A stretch of DNA of 64,000 bases from Phytophthora sp. 'mugwort' (taxonomy: Eukaryota > Oomycota > Peronosporomycetes > Peronosporales > Peronosporaceae). The DNA lies in contig JAUCEF010000007.1 in NCBI GenBank assembly GCA_033558025.1, positions 9,858,001 to 9,922,000 of the forward strand. Direction: 5' to 3'. The first letter of the stretch is position 1; each line of letters starts with the position of its first letter. Positions 44,379 to 56,909 of the stretch are shown piece after piece. The notes beneath the pieces are model-generated. The model was not told the DNA's origin and did not search any database. It saw nothing but the letters and a program-made list of their open reading frames with translations. Made by a program: the position numbers and the translations under genes.

Positions 44379-45906
44379 CTTCGTGTCCACTGCCGCTCCA
44401 GTCTGTAAATGAAGGGTTCCGTTTGACTGGCGCGCTGCGACGAGGAAGGGGTCGCGAGGTATCTGTGACGTGTGTGCGCGGAGGTTTCCATGTAGCAAGC
44501 TCATGTGTATCCATCTCTTCATTAAATCCGAAAATTTCGGGCCCCAGCCCTACCTCGTCGTATTTAAGTCATCAGCCGCTTTAACGTAAACCTACAGCTA
44601 CTGTTATCTAGTGGCTACTGTAGCTGCGAGGCGGTCTTTGCATTCAACGGCACTAGCTCGCATGTAGGGAGAACAACCTCTCTAGCGCCTCACAAGGCGT
44701 CGCAATCACTAGTCGCAAACACTACACTAGTGGCATTGCTGCTGACGCCGGCGATATTTGCTGTTGTCCTGGTCGGCATAAAGCATGCTCTGGACTCGAG
44801 GTATGCCAGGCTGCGTGTTCAGCCAAGGAGCACCTTTGTGGCGAGCAACCTTAAATCTAACGGCTGGAGATCTCTTCTGGAACGCGAGTCTCGTTGTGAG
44901 GGCAGTGGATATATGTGACCTGAAATTGTCAAGTAACTACCTTTGAGGCTCGGCTTCGGACGAATAGTCAGAGCATTCCAGTCTGGCAGCAGCATCAGCA
45001 ACGGAAGAGAGTACTGGGTTCGTCGCGGCAACCGAGCGATGAAATGCCAAGCCGCTCCCATTCTTGCTTCAAGGAGAAAGGCTTGTCGCTCTATTCTATT
45101 TCGTCCCGGATCTGAACGGAAAGGTTTAGTATGCAGTAGGTGTAGAGGACGCCGACAAAAACGGCAGTGAAAATCGGGCTAGCCGCGGTGCTACACAATT
45201 TCGATCACCCAAGCAATGAGTTCCGTTCAAATGCTGGCAACCCGCTCGAAGGCGGAATATTAAATTTGCAAGAAACAAGTCGCGTTGCAGCGATTCCATG
45301 CGACCATATGTCTTCATTCCGATAGACTTGCTTCCCGTTACCGTGCAACTCATGCGTTGCCTTTGCCGTGTCGTGAAGCGCGCATTGTCCAATGCAGACG
45401 AGGCCCGTAGCGTGAAGAAAGTAAGATGCTGGCAAAGACAGAGGTGGGGTGCAGTCGTTTGACGATTTGAGTTCGTGGCCGGACTGGTGAAGGTCGGCAA
45501 CGACGAATTGTGGACACGAAACGATGTCCAATCTACCACTGTACCAGCTTATTCCTACGTGGCCCTGTAATGAAAGCCGTACATGTGCCATGTGAATGGT
45601 GAACAAGTTGTACATGTTGAAGAAATTTCTTGCATTCAGGCTGCATCGGGTTTAAAGGTCCACCTTCCTTGCTTTATCGACAGGGACGAATTTCAACATG
45701 TGTAGGATTTGCTGTTGAAGCTTTGTTTACATTACTTACATACGAACATAGGATATATCGGCGAGCTAAACCGAGGATCATGAAGCCCAGTTTTTGGTTC
45801 GAAATTTGGTCTCGCTCTCTATTCCTTCTTTTTTGTTCTAACTTCCGACCAATCAGCATCATTAGGTTTTCTCGACCGACACTGCCAAATCCTTATTCGG
45901 CGAGTT
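44379..45906. other. Long intergenic region, possible unrecognised gene
   Basis: The largest gap in the gene-dense half. On the minus strand 45615-45126 an open frame reads MAHVRLSLQGHVGISWYSGR; its start loosely recalls the N-terminus of MutS homologue MSH5, but nothing after it supports that. No conserved domain can be shown, and I do not call a gene. Confidence 0.4.
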
Positions 45907-46947
45907 ATGCAGCAGCAGCAGGAGCACCTGGCGCAGCACCGGTAAGCTTCATCTCAATTTCTCTCTCTTTCTGCTGCGTTGATGGCCGCTTATAGACCGC
46001 TGACATGCGCTGCCGCCATGCCGACGCACTACAGTACGACGGAGCGCTACGAGCGCGGCTTAGAGTCGGGGGGCGACGGTGATGCCCCGCGGATAACACA
46101 TCTGCTGCCCAGCCGCGCCGTGTACGCCAAGGAGCGCGCAGCCGATGGACTACTGGGGCTACTCGCGAGCCATGCCGACAAACAGCTGCCGCTGCTGGAC
46201 CAGCGCGAACTGTTGCGACGGCGCCAGCAGCTGCCGGGGAACCCGCGACCCGTCATGTCGCTCGAGGCCGCCGCAAGCGCCATGCATCCGGCGGCCATGC
46301 TACAGCGAAGCGATGCGACTGCTCAGGAACAGGATGAGGAACGACCCCGAACCAGCAGCACCAGCAGCTATATAGAGGATAAGGCCTCGCTTTCATCGCC
46401 TCTCGTAGCGTTTCTCGGCCGCCCCAGCAAATTAGGCTCACCCCGACTACTAGACAATGTGACGTCACCACGCTCCGTGTGGGAAGAGAGCCCTCCGAAC
46501 GAGCGGCTAGACCCCACCGCGAGTCCGAGACACACTGTAACCTCCACTAGTCGGCACGTTCCGACCCCGCCTACCACGTCCTCGTGGCGTATTCACAACC
46601 TCCTCTCGCCCGACCCGACAGTGAACATTCAGACCAGCTCTCACAAGCGTCGCACACCTTCTTCATCACAGGAACAGACCAACATCGCTGCGAAACGCCC
46701 TCGTATCGTTCGCCGCGAATCGTCACCGTGGCGTAACAAGCTGTCACCGTGGGATCGCGCCAAGACGCGGGAGAGGATCATGCGCAGTCTGCACATATAC
46801 TGTCAAGGCGACTACGAGAAGCTGGTGCTGCTGCTCTCATCCATGGATGAGGAACTTCTGCATATAAAGACGACGTCCAGCGAGTTCTACACACAGCAAG
46901 CCTTTGAACTCAGCAACCTCATCGAGCACGCTACGCTCGAGCATTAA
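45907..46947 (+). CDS. Hypothetical protein with C-terminal helical domain
   Basis: Two exons are proposed: 45907-45941 (MQQQQEHLAQH) and 45996-46947, joined at a GTAAGC...TTATAG intron with a pyrimidine-rich tract, in phase. If the first exon is not used, the ATG at 46018 (MPTHYSTTERYERG) starts the protein. The first 200 residues are low-complexity, rich in Ser, Pro and Arg. A basic stretch KRPRIVRRESSPWRNK may be a nuclear localisation signal. The only ordered-looking part is the C-terminus, SPWDRAKTRERIMRSLHIYC followed by QGDYEKLVLLLSSMDEELLH, predicted helical. I do not recognise a family. It is 372 bp upstream of katanin p60 in the same direction. Confidence 0.7.
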
Positions 46948-47319
46948 AAACATCTTGTGAAAAGTTTGTAAATGTGCAATTCGCGTCGCAGGACAAAGTA
47001 GACCCCGCGAGCGGATGGATAATACGACGAGAGAACGATGGTGTCGTAGGAAGCGTCATGGGACGAAAAATCGCAAGGACAAAGCGGGTCCCTAGAGCGC
47101 ATGAAGAGAAAACGTGGCACCAGCAGCCAAGCCGGGAGGCCACGACCAAGTCAATTAATGAAGAGGCATATGAATAAAACAGGATGTGACACATGTGACT
47201 TGCGTGCAGATGGATCGAGCAGACATCTTTTGATAATTTCTTTCGCGGACGACCTCGATGCGTCTGCTCAGCAAGCGTCTATTCAGGATTAGGATCTGAG
47301 AAATAGGATCGCTCCAGCC

Positions 47320-49491
<2,172 letters not shown>

Positions 49492-49581
49492 AAAGAGAGC
49501 TGCATTTGCCTTAGACTGCACGAAATATGACCCGATACAGCAGAAACCTGCATACACGTCGTACTATTTCATACGCTTGAC

Positions 49582-50663
49582 CTACAACTTGCGCTTCAAC
49601 AAACCCGACAAGAAGTCGAATGAGTTTCCGTCCGGGTAGAGCTCGAGACGAGAACCGTCATCGCCCTGTGCCAGGAGGCACCCCGTGCTGGTAAGTCCCT
49701 TGATCACAGCGGGCACCTTCTTGCCGGCTGCGTCATCACCGCTTGCGACCTGCACCACTTGGTCCGTGTGCAACCACCGCGCGAGATAATCCGCCATGAA
49801 CGGCTCAAAGCCCTTCTCGAGGAACAGCTTCTCCAGGGGCTCGTACGCGTTACAGAAAGCCGCCAAGAATTCCTCCCTGCATGCAACGATTCGTCAATTG
49901 ATAGCAATAACAGAATACACAACAAGGAAAACACAAAGACGCACTTGGTCACGGTGCAAGGATGCTCCTCCGTGCCCAGGATGTCTTGGAGACAAATAGT
50001 CGGCGACCGGTTCGAGATGTTGATGCCAATACCTGCAAAAAGAAAAGAGTCAGCACAGTCATCTCATCTTACACTCACCAAAGTATCGTCATGACCGGTT
50101 GTGACGCTGAATTTGCCGTCGCGGTACTCGGACTGACACAGAATGCCTCCAATCTTGACCTGGTTGGCATATATGTCATTAGGCCACTTGATCTTCACGG
50201 GGCCCGCACTGCCAGGAACTGCGGTGTGCACCATCTCCACGGCCTTAATCATGGCCAACGACACGAGGTACTGCACGAAGGGCAGCGTGCTGCCGTCCGT
50301 GAAGACGCTCTGGAAAGAGAAGGTGAGGCATCCCTCTGGCGACGACCACGTGTTGGAGCCACGGCCCTTTCCGCTCGACTGCAGTTCCGTGTAGCAAAGG
50401 AGACCGGCAGGCGCCGCAGGCTTAAGCGTTTCGCGCAGTAGCGTCTGGGTCGAGCCCAGCGTGGGACCGTAGAGCACGACGCCGCCCAGCTCCTGCGTCT
50501 GGAGCAGCGGGAATAGCTTGCTCTGGACCGGATCCGAGCCTCCCGAGGCCACCGAGGCGGGGTATGAGGGCTTGGCGCCCTCCAGCCACGTCTGCAGCGC
50601 TTGTAGGTGGCGCTCCGAGCGCGCGTAGTAGCACAGTTCTTCCGTCATTTGCTTGCCGAGCAT
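49582..50663 (-). CDS. HLCS: Biotin-protein ligase (holocarboxylase synthetase)
   Basis: Three exons: 50663-50079, 50031/50032 down to 49946, and from about 49879 to 49582. The enzyme attaches biotin to carboxylases. The catalytic domain has LYGPTLGSTQTLLRETL, then SGKGRGSNTWSSPEGCLTFS, in which the GRGxxxW motif binds biotinyl-AMP, then VKIKWPNDIYANQVKIGGIL carrying the catalytic KWPND, and GIGINISN after the first intron. The small C-terminal domain has a barrel-like LLAQGDDGSRLELYPDG. It lacks the long N-terminal extension of animal holocarboxylase synthetase, as do plant enzymes. The start MLGKQMTEEL is the first ATG of the open frame; the second ATG is also possible. The C-terminal stop is 90 bp from that of katanin. 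Confidence 0.92.
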
Positions 50664-50827
50664 GTGCCGATAGGATCGGATATAGATCGACGACAGGTTT
50701 GGGTGTCACAAAATGAGCAAAAACTGAGCAACTGTGAATGATGGTCTCTTCAATAAGCCACATGTTGTTGCTGTCGATGGACGACGGCACTATCTCTTCT
50801 ACCTAGCAGGACGGAGCATCCTTCTGC

Positions 50828-51925
50828 TTACTCGAAACGCATGAAAGAAGAAGAGGATGGGTCCAGGTACTTAATGTCCAAATTGTAGCTCGGGCCCATC
50901 GTGGAGCTCAGGTGAGCAGCCTAACAGCAAAAAACATTAGAGTGAGGACGACGCCTAGTCAACAGATTGAAGGCCAAACCGACACCTTACCTTGATGTAC
51001 TTGCCCTTAGCGCCCTCCGGTTTGGCGTCGCTGAGTGCGACCATGAAGGCACGCACGTTCTCCAGCAGCGCCTCCTCCGAGAAGCTCATCTTGCCAACGC
51101 CAGCGTGGATAATGCCCTTCTTCTCCGCGCGGAACTCCACCTGACCGCCACGCGCAGCCGCAATGGCATCACCAACCTCCTGCGTCACCGTGCCCAGCTT
51201 CGGGTTCGGCATTAGACCGCGGGGGCCAAGAATCCGGGCCACGCGACCCACGAGCGGCATCACATCAGGCGTGGCAATGCAGCGGTCGAACTCCAGCTTG
51301 CCGCTTTGCACCTGCTCCACGAGGTCCTCGGCTCCCACAATGGTGGCGCCGGCAGCCTTGGCTTCCTCGGCCTTGGGGCCACGGGCGAACACTGCGATGC
51401 GCACCTGCTTTCCCGTGCCGTTCGGCAGACTCACTACGCCGCGCACGCTCTGGTTAGGCTTGCGCGGGTCCACGCCCAGCTGGACGGCTAGGTCAACGGT
51501 CTGCAACAAACGTTGCCATCGCATAATGATAAGCCATCGATACACCAATAGGCAGCGCAACGTAACTCAGCGCAGTGCACAGCGATTATTTACTCGATTC
51601 CAGTCCTCACCTCGTCGAAGTTGCGCGGATTCTGAGCCTTGCACTTGATAAGGGCCGTCTGAACATCGATGGGAGGCTAAAGAAAGCCGCACATAAATTG
51701 TAAATACCGCATTTATTAGCTCAAAAGGCCGGCAGGTCCTTCCAATTGACACATACGCACCTCCGGCACGCTGGAGCGGCGAGGCACGAGACCCAGCGCC
51801 GTGGGCGATCGAGTGGGCTTGGCGCTGGGAGTCTCGAGTGTCGAGGACGAACGCACCCAGCACGATCTGGCACGCGCGATGTGGGTCTTGACGGCGCTCG
51901 AGACGGAGAGCACGCGCATGGTCAT
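50828..51925 (-). CDS. Ribosomal protein L1, mitochondrial (bacterial type)
   Basis: Four exons: 51925-51761, 51676-51611, 51500-50991 and 50920-50828, all joining in phase 0 for a 277-residue protein. L1 forms the stalk near the E site of the large ribosomal subunit. The N-terminal 50 residues ([20 protein letters not shown], Arg/Ser-rich, no acidic residues until 31) look like a mitochondrial targeting peptide. Exon 2 gives [20 protein letters not shown]. Exon 3 has [65 protein letters not shown] (the L1 signature) and [14 protein letters not shown]. Exon 4 gives the end [16 protein letters not shown]. Reading on without the last intron yields a premature stop. It is head-to-head with the next gene; the start codons are 182 bp apart. 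Confidence 0.93.
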
Positions 51926-52106
51926 GGTGGTCCTTAGGCTTGGCTTGTCTAGCGTGCGGCTACGATTGATGGTCTCGGCGACGCATCGCGGATGTTGCAC
52001 GAATATCTTACACAAAACTTACACATAGTATGTCGTTTGAATGTTGTATAAATCGACAAGTTGCAACGTGTTTTCCACATTCGATTTTTTTTTTTTGCTG
52101 CTGCTG

Positions 52107-53109
52107 ATGAGGCTGTCGGTGGCGTTCGTGGCCGCTTGCGCTGCTGTGGATGCGGTAGCGGGCACTATAGCGAGTATCGCTGCTTGTAGCAGTTTAAATG
52201 GACCTTTTTGCGAAGGTTCAGGCTTTGGATTCACAGTAGCGCCGCTGCACGCGAGGCAGAACCTCGACGTAAACGAAGAGGTGAGACCGTAGAGCAATGC
52301 ATGACCGTTCATGGTCATTTTCTTTGAATGATAATATGTCGCATTATCACTTTAGTATGGTGCTGCACTGACCGATGACGTCATTCTAGGAGTTGGCGAT
52401 GACTGAGACGGCGAAGAGCTTGAAGATCGAAAAGGTTCTTAAGGAGTACGAGTTGCAAGCGGCTGCGCTCGAGGAGGAAAAGGAAGAGGACATTGTACTG
52501 GACATCGAGATGCTCCTGGAGGAGACTATGGTGCTGCTGAGTGAGACAGAGGAGGAGGACGACCAGAATCCGATGGCTGGCGCATTCGTGTTTAGCAGCG
52601 CGAACGGCGCGTTTGAGCTTTTGGAAAGGATGGACGGGGATGAGTTGAAGGTACGTCGTGCTCTGTTAGCTATGAATACGAAAGGAAGCTGTGACTCATT
52701 GCTGCTGTCATTTTATGAGCAGGAGTTTTTCGAGACGGCGCTGGACGAGGTCCTGCTGTCAGTGGAAGCGGCGCTGCAAGATCTCTCGCCCGACGCGGCG
52801 CAGGGCGTGCGCACCACAGCGCGCCAGTTAAAAAAGCTGAAGGACTACTCATCCTACAAGTTTCAGCGGCTAGATGAATCGCAGCTCGTGAGCATCCGGT
52901 ACAAGTTTGCTAACCACCGCCTTGTGGAGCTGCAGCGGACCTTCGAGCGGCTAGTGATCGCGCGAAATGCGCAGGAACGGCAGCTGGCATTTGAGACCGC
53001 GGTCTTTCTGTTCCAACTTGCTCAGGAGGAGGCGCTTGCTGCGAACGATTCTTCAAAGGAGCCCGAAGCAGACACCACCACTGCCGTCAGAGACACCACT
53101 GGAGAGTAA
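52107..53109 (+). CDS. Hypothetical acidic, coiled-coil protein
   Basis: Three exons: 52107-52280, about 52389-52650 and about 52723-53109. The first exon (MRLSVAFVAACAAVDAVAGT) is hydrophobic and could be a signal or organelle-targeting segment. The rest is strongly helical and acidic: LKEYELQAAALEEEKEED, EMLLEETMVLLSETEEEDD, then EFFETALDEVLLSVEAALQD, QLKKLKDYSSYKFQRLD and LVELQRTFERLVIARNAQE. The second intron (GTACGT...GAGCAG) has 72-75 bp and no in-frame stop, so it can be mistaken for coding sequence. I recognise no family. It could start instead at the downstream ATG (MTETAKSLKI), which would remove the hydrophobic segment. No RxLR or other effector motif is visible. Confidence 0.75.
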
Positions 53110-53210
53110 TGTAGCTATGTAGCGAATATGTATAGTTTTGAATGGAATCAGATCTGAGTGCATATCCTACTATTTCGCGCACTTTTTCTCCGAATCAATC
53201 AAGCGCCACG

Positions 53211-54453
53211 ATGGCCGGGCGCGGTGGCTTCCAGGTGTCGGACGGGGACTGGGCCTGCCCCAATCCCGGGTAGATTCTGCATGAGCTTCACGTTGCCTAC
53301 GATCTTGTCATCCGATACTCATCGCCCCATGTCTGTAGTTGTTCCAACATCAATTTTGCGCGTCGTAACTCGTGCAATCGCTGCCAGACGCCCCGACTCG
53401 ATGGAGTAGGCGGCGACAAGCCCAAACCCAAGGGAGAATCCGACTTCCGAGGCCCGCCGGGGCTTTTCCAGCCTGGAGACTGGACGTGCAATACGTAGGC
53501 TTTGAGCTGGGGATTGCGGGATGAGTCTAGAGACGGAATTGATGGACTTACTGATGCATCGCTACAGCTGCGGCAACGTCAATTGGGAGCGACGCAACGA
53601 GTGCAACATGTGCAAGAGTTCGAAGCCGGGGATGACAGGACTGGTGGGTGCTTTGTTGAGTGGTAGCAGAGTAGATGGAGATAGTATGCCCACGGTGGTG
53701 TCTGTCGGCTTGATTCAGGACGAGAAGCGCGACGGTGCGGGCGGTGGTTTTAACGAGCGCCAAGAACGGTGAGGCGCTGTAATTACGGCAATATTTGGAG
53801 CTGTTTGTTCACGGAGCTAATGTAACACACTGATGTGGCTGGTGTTTACACATAGGGTTGCGTCGGCAAAGACGGAGGTCGGGGAAGATGGCTACGACGA
53901 TTTTGGCATGAGGAAGAAGGTTTGTATTGCGATTAGATAATTTGCAGGGGTGTGACAATGGATTTACCAGTTGCTGCTTCTGTTGCGATGTTTAGAAAGT
54001 GAAAGCATCCAAGGTTGAGCGGGAGGCTGCAGCACTTGCACGTCTGCAGCAGTCGTACGGGTGCGCTGGAAATTGGTTTTAGGTGTTACCGTGACAAGTT
54101 CTAACGGTGTTCCCGGTTTCAGCGCGATCTACCAACCGCCTCAAAGTGCTACTTCTTCGCTACTTGGTTTGGTACCCGAATCGGAGAATGCTAAAGATGA
54201 AGAGGTAGCATTGGCCGCTAAAGTCTCGGAGGACCAAGACGAGAAGCGGCGACGCAGCAGATCACAAGGAAAACGGAGAGACTCATTCAGCACGCGCAAT
54301 CGAAGTCAAGAACGACGACGTCGCAGCCCAAGCCGTGAAAGGAGCCGACGCGATCGCAGTCCGAACGGCGACCGACGCCGTCGCAGTCGTAGCCGTGGTC
54401 GCAGCGACAGTCGAGAACGTCACCACGGTCGACGTGATAGACGTTATCGGTAA
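53211..54453 (+). CDS. ZRANB2: ZRANB2-like splicing regulator (two RanBP2 zinc fingers, SR tail)
   Basis: Six exons: 53211-53269, 53339-53494, 53568-53768, 53856-53919, 53996-54060 and 54123-54453. ZRANB2 binds GGU-containing RNA and affects alternative splicing. The start MAGRGGFQVSDGDWACP leads into finger 1 ([20 protein letters not shown] followed by NRCQ) and finger 2 (DWTCNTCGNVNWERRNECNM followed by C); each is split by an intron inside the finger. Both have the WxC, NxNxxRR and CxxC features that contact RNA. Then come GAGGGFNERQER and DGYDDFGMRKK, which match conserved ZRANB2 segments after finger 2. The last exon is a run of Arg-Ser dipeptides (RSRSRGRSDSRERHHGRRD), a typical RS domain. 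The stop is 196 bp from that of the convergent bZIP gene. Confidence 0.92.
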
Positions 54454-54649
54454 CTGCGTCCGCTGCAATTTACTAGCTGCCGTGTTCCAACTAAATCTCA
54501 AGCTTAAATCAAAATGTATTTGCTTGTTGAGTCTTAACCGTTCAGGCACACTACTATTGACCCGGCGGCTGTGGGCATGCATCGAACTCAAAACGTACAA
54601 ACCTCCTACGTGATAGGACTTCGTGCCATCTTTTTGAAATGCGTCGGAT

Positions 54650-56356
54650 CTAGCTCTGGGGCAACGTTCCGCGCGCGCGGTCTACAATGCCCTTCACGAA
54701 TACAGGAGCAACCTCAAAGAGGTTCTTTAGGATAATGTCCGGAATATTAAAACTCTTGGCACGCTCATCTGGGTCCTTGTCTAGCTCGACCTTCACTGAC
54801 CATAGCAGAAGGCAACCCTGACCGGTTGTGTCGGTAAAGTTCTTCAGCGAAACCCTAAAAAAATATTCAGCAAACAAAGCGCAACAATTAGAAACATACA
54901 AGAAGGCAAGTGGATAATCAAAATTGGTCACGTACGCAGTAGTAGCGTTGCGACGAAGGTGGTCAACAGACTTGGGGTGGCTTGGGTCGTCCAGAACAGA
55001 CCGCGAGATCATGGTAAAGCTGCCGTCTGGGTTGTCGCGCTTCTGGTTGATTGTCAGGCTCTCCTCCTTCATCATGCCTCCGCCGACAGCAGCGTCATTG
55101 GACATGGTGAGGTTCACCACGCGGCGAATGTACTTGGTGTTAGAGTCCATCTCTTCCAGGATCTCGGCCGTCTCTGTGAACGCGAAGCCCTTTTCGAAGC
55201 TGATATCACCAATGACCGACCAGAGATCGTTCATCACTATATTCGAGTTGCAACCGTACAGGTGGTGACGGAAGAAGATGCCCATTTCATTCTTGCCCAT
55301 CTCGTACTGCACCTGGAGACCAAAGTAAGTCATGGTGGATGTTTTCGGGTTGCGGAAGGCCGTTTCGCAGGCTGTGAGCTGCTTCTCGGCATTCATCATG
55401 GTTTCGTTAGCCATGTCAATAATTCGGTCACGGAACGAGCCAGACTGGAGTTGCAACACCGACGGTGCTGCAGAGATTGTGTTGGACAAAGCAGCCGGCG
55501 TGGTGGACGCCGAGGACGACGAGTTCAGGATCATGTCAAGCGACGGCATGTTGAGCAGTGGCTGCTTGGTGAAGTAGTCCTGCAGTCTCTGGATGAACTT
55601 CATCTGTTCCATCAGCGTCTTGCGCAAAAACTCGTTTTCCTGGTCCACGCGGGCGCGAATCTCGGCGTGCTGCTCCGCCTCCTGCTTCCATCCGAGCTCC
55701 GTGTTGTGCTCAGACGGCTCCGATGACTGTAGGACCTCAATCTGCTCCTTCAGGTCCTTCACCTTGGCGCGCAGAGCAATGAGCTCATCCTTCTGGCGTT
55801 GTCTGTGCTTACGGGCAGCCTTGGCGATCTGCGCGCGTCGCTTGGCCTTGGGGTCTTCGTACTCCTCGGGCTGTTTGCGGCCATCCTCGCCAGACTCGCC
55901 GTCGGCGCTGGAGCTGGGGGCTTTGCGCTTCTTTGTTGCTGTCTTCTTCTTCTCAGCGGCGGGGGCTGCGGGCGCAGTCGTCGCGGCTGCTGCCGTGGCA
56001 GCACCTGCAGTCGCCATCATTGAAGTGGGAGTGCCACCGAGGCTCGGGAACATTGGTGAGTTGGCAGTCATGAGCGGGTTCATGCGACCGCCGTGGATGG
56101 GCGCGAGGCCGTTGGCGACGCCAGGCTGCAGGCCAGACATGGAAAGTGGCATGCTCATTCCCATAGGCAGCCCCATAGAGTTGCCGTTGGCACCGCCAAG
56201 ATGCGGGGGAGTCATTCCCATGGAGTGGCCTCCGCCTGCGTTCTGCAGCGCCTGCGTGAGGCTCCCAGGCGTGGGCAGAGGCGAAGATCCCGTGGCGCCA
56301 GCGTTGCGCGGGTTCGTAGCCTCGCGTAGCAGGTTATGGAAGGCGTCCATGGTCAA
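54650..56356 (-). CDS. bZIP transcription factor with altered DNA-contact residues
   Basis: One intron at about 54857-54936 (GTACGT...TTTTAG), which happens to be open, so an unspliced frame of 568 residues exists. Spliced, RRNATTA joins VSLKNFTDTTG. The first 150 residues are Gly/Met/Pro/Ala-rich. The basic region RAQIAKAARKHRQRQKDELI lies at about residue 190, followed by leucines at heptad positions (ELIALRAKVKDLKEQIEVL), a short three-leucine zipper. The residue aligned with the invariant Asn is Ile, and the one aligned with the conserved Ser/Cys is His. The C-terminal 330 residues form one long helical and strand-rich domain with no name I can assign; it recurs in oomycete bZIPs as far as I recall. 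It is divergent from DPH1, with 0.55-0.78 kb between starts. Confidence 0.88.
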   Translation of the reverse strand: MTMDAFHNLLREATNPRNAGATGSSPLPTPGSLTQALQNAGGGHSMGMTPPHLGGANGNSMGLPMGMSMPLSMSGLQPGVANGLAPIHGGRMNPLMTANSPMFPSLGGTPTSMMATAGAATAAAATTAPAAPAAEKKKTATKKRKAPSSSADGESGEDGRKQPEEYEDPKAKRRAQIAKAARKHRQRQKDELIALRAKVKDLKEQIEVLQSSEPSEHNTELGWKQEAEQHAEIRARVDQENEFLRKTLMEQMKFIQRLQDYFTKQPLLNMPSLDMILNSSSSASTTPAALSNTISAAPSVLQLQSGSFRDRIIDMANETMMNAEKQLTACETAFRNPKTSTMTYFGLQVQYEMGKNEMGIFFRHHLYGCNSNIVMNDLWSVIGDISFEKGFAFTETAEILEEMDSNTKYIRRVVNLTMSNDAAVGGGMMKEESLTINQKRDNPDGSFTMISRSVLDDPSHPKSVDHLRRNATTAYVTNFDYPLAFLYVSNCCALFAEYFFRVSLKNFTDTTGQGCLLLWSVKVELDKDPDERAKSFNIPDIILKNLFEVAPVFVKGIVDRARGTLPQS

Positions 56357-56909
56357 TCGTTAGGGTGGCTCACTTGGGGTACGCCCGATGTCCTTGCTGC
56401 TTGACGCCGCTGTGATTACGAGCAGCAAACTGACCGGCGGGAGCGTTTACGTAAGCGCGGATTCTCAAGTGAAGCCGGCGAGCCAGTCGTCTTCGCTTCG
56501 CTGCCACAGGACGGGAGAGAGGGGCGATGCTCCTTACAAAACCCAAGTGAAACCAAGAGTAGGACGGGTTCGCCAGATGGCGGAAAATTACGTCCAATCG
56601 ATGCTGCTCCCCGCTCGGATTGGTCAACACAGGTCAGGCACTTCCTCCCTGCGCCGTTATCGCAGCTGACGACAGCCAATCAGAGAGAGACATGACAGTT
56701 GAGTGGTACAAAGGAGGGTTGATTGCGGCATCCTTCCGTTCAGCCTCCGAGTTCAAATCATAAAACCTCTTAATATGCATGACTATGGTACAGTACCGGT
56801 AGGTTTAGCAATCTTCTAAGTGCGATCAGTTTTGTAGGTTTATCTACAACAGACGTTCCGATGTAGCCATCGGCCGATTGGTTGAAAGCCGTTGTCACTT
56901 ACCACAGCA

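Noticed and set aside
45126..45615. Minus-strand frame resembling the N-terminus of MSH5 (GHVGISWY)
   Set aside because: The match is under ten residues and nothing downstream fits MutS domains, so no call is made.
52107..52280. Possible secreted effector (signal-like N-terminus)
   Set aside because: No RxLR, LxLFLAK or other effector motif follows, and the body is an acidic coiled coil next to housekeeping genes.
54959..56363. Plus-strand frames of about 255 codons opposite the bZIP gene
   Set aside because: Shadow frames; the minus strand has a coherent bZIP product.
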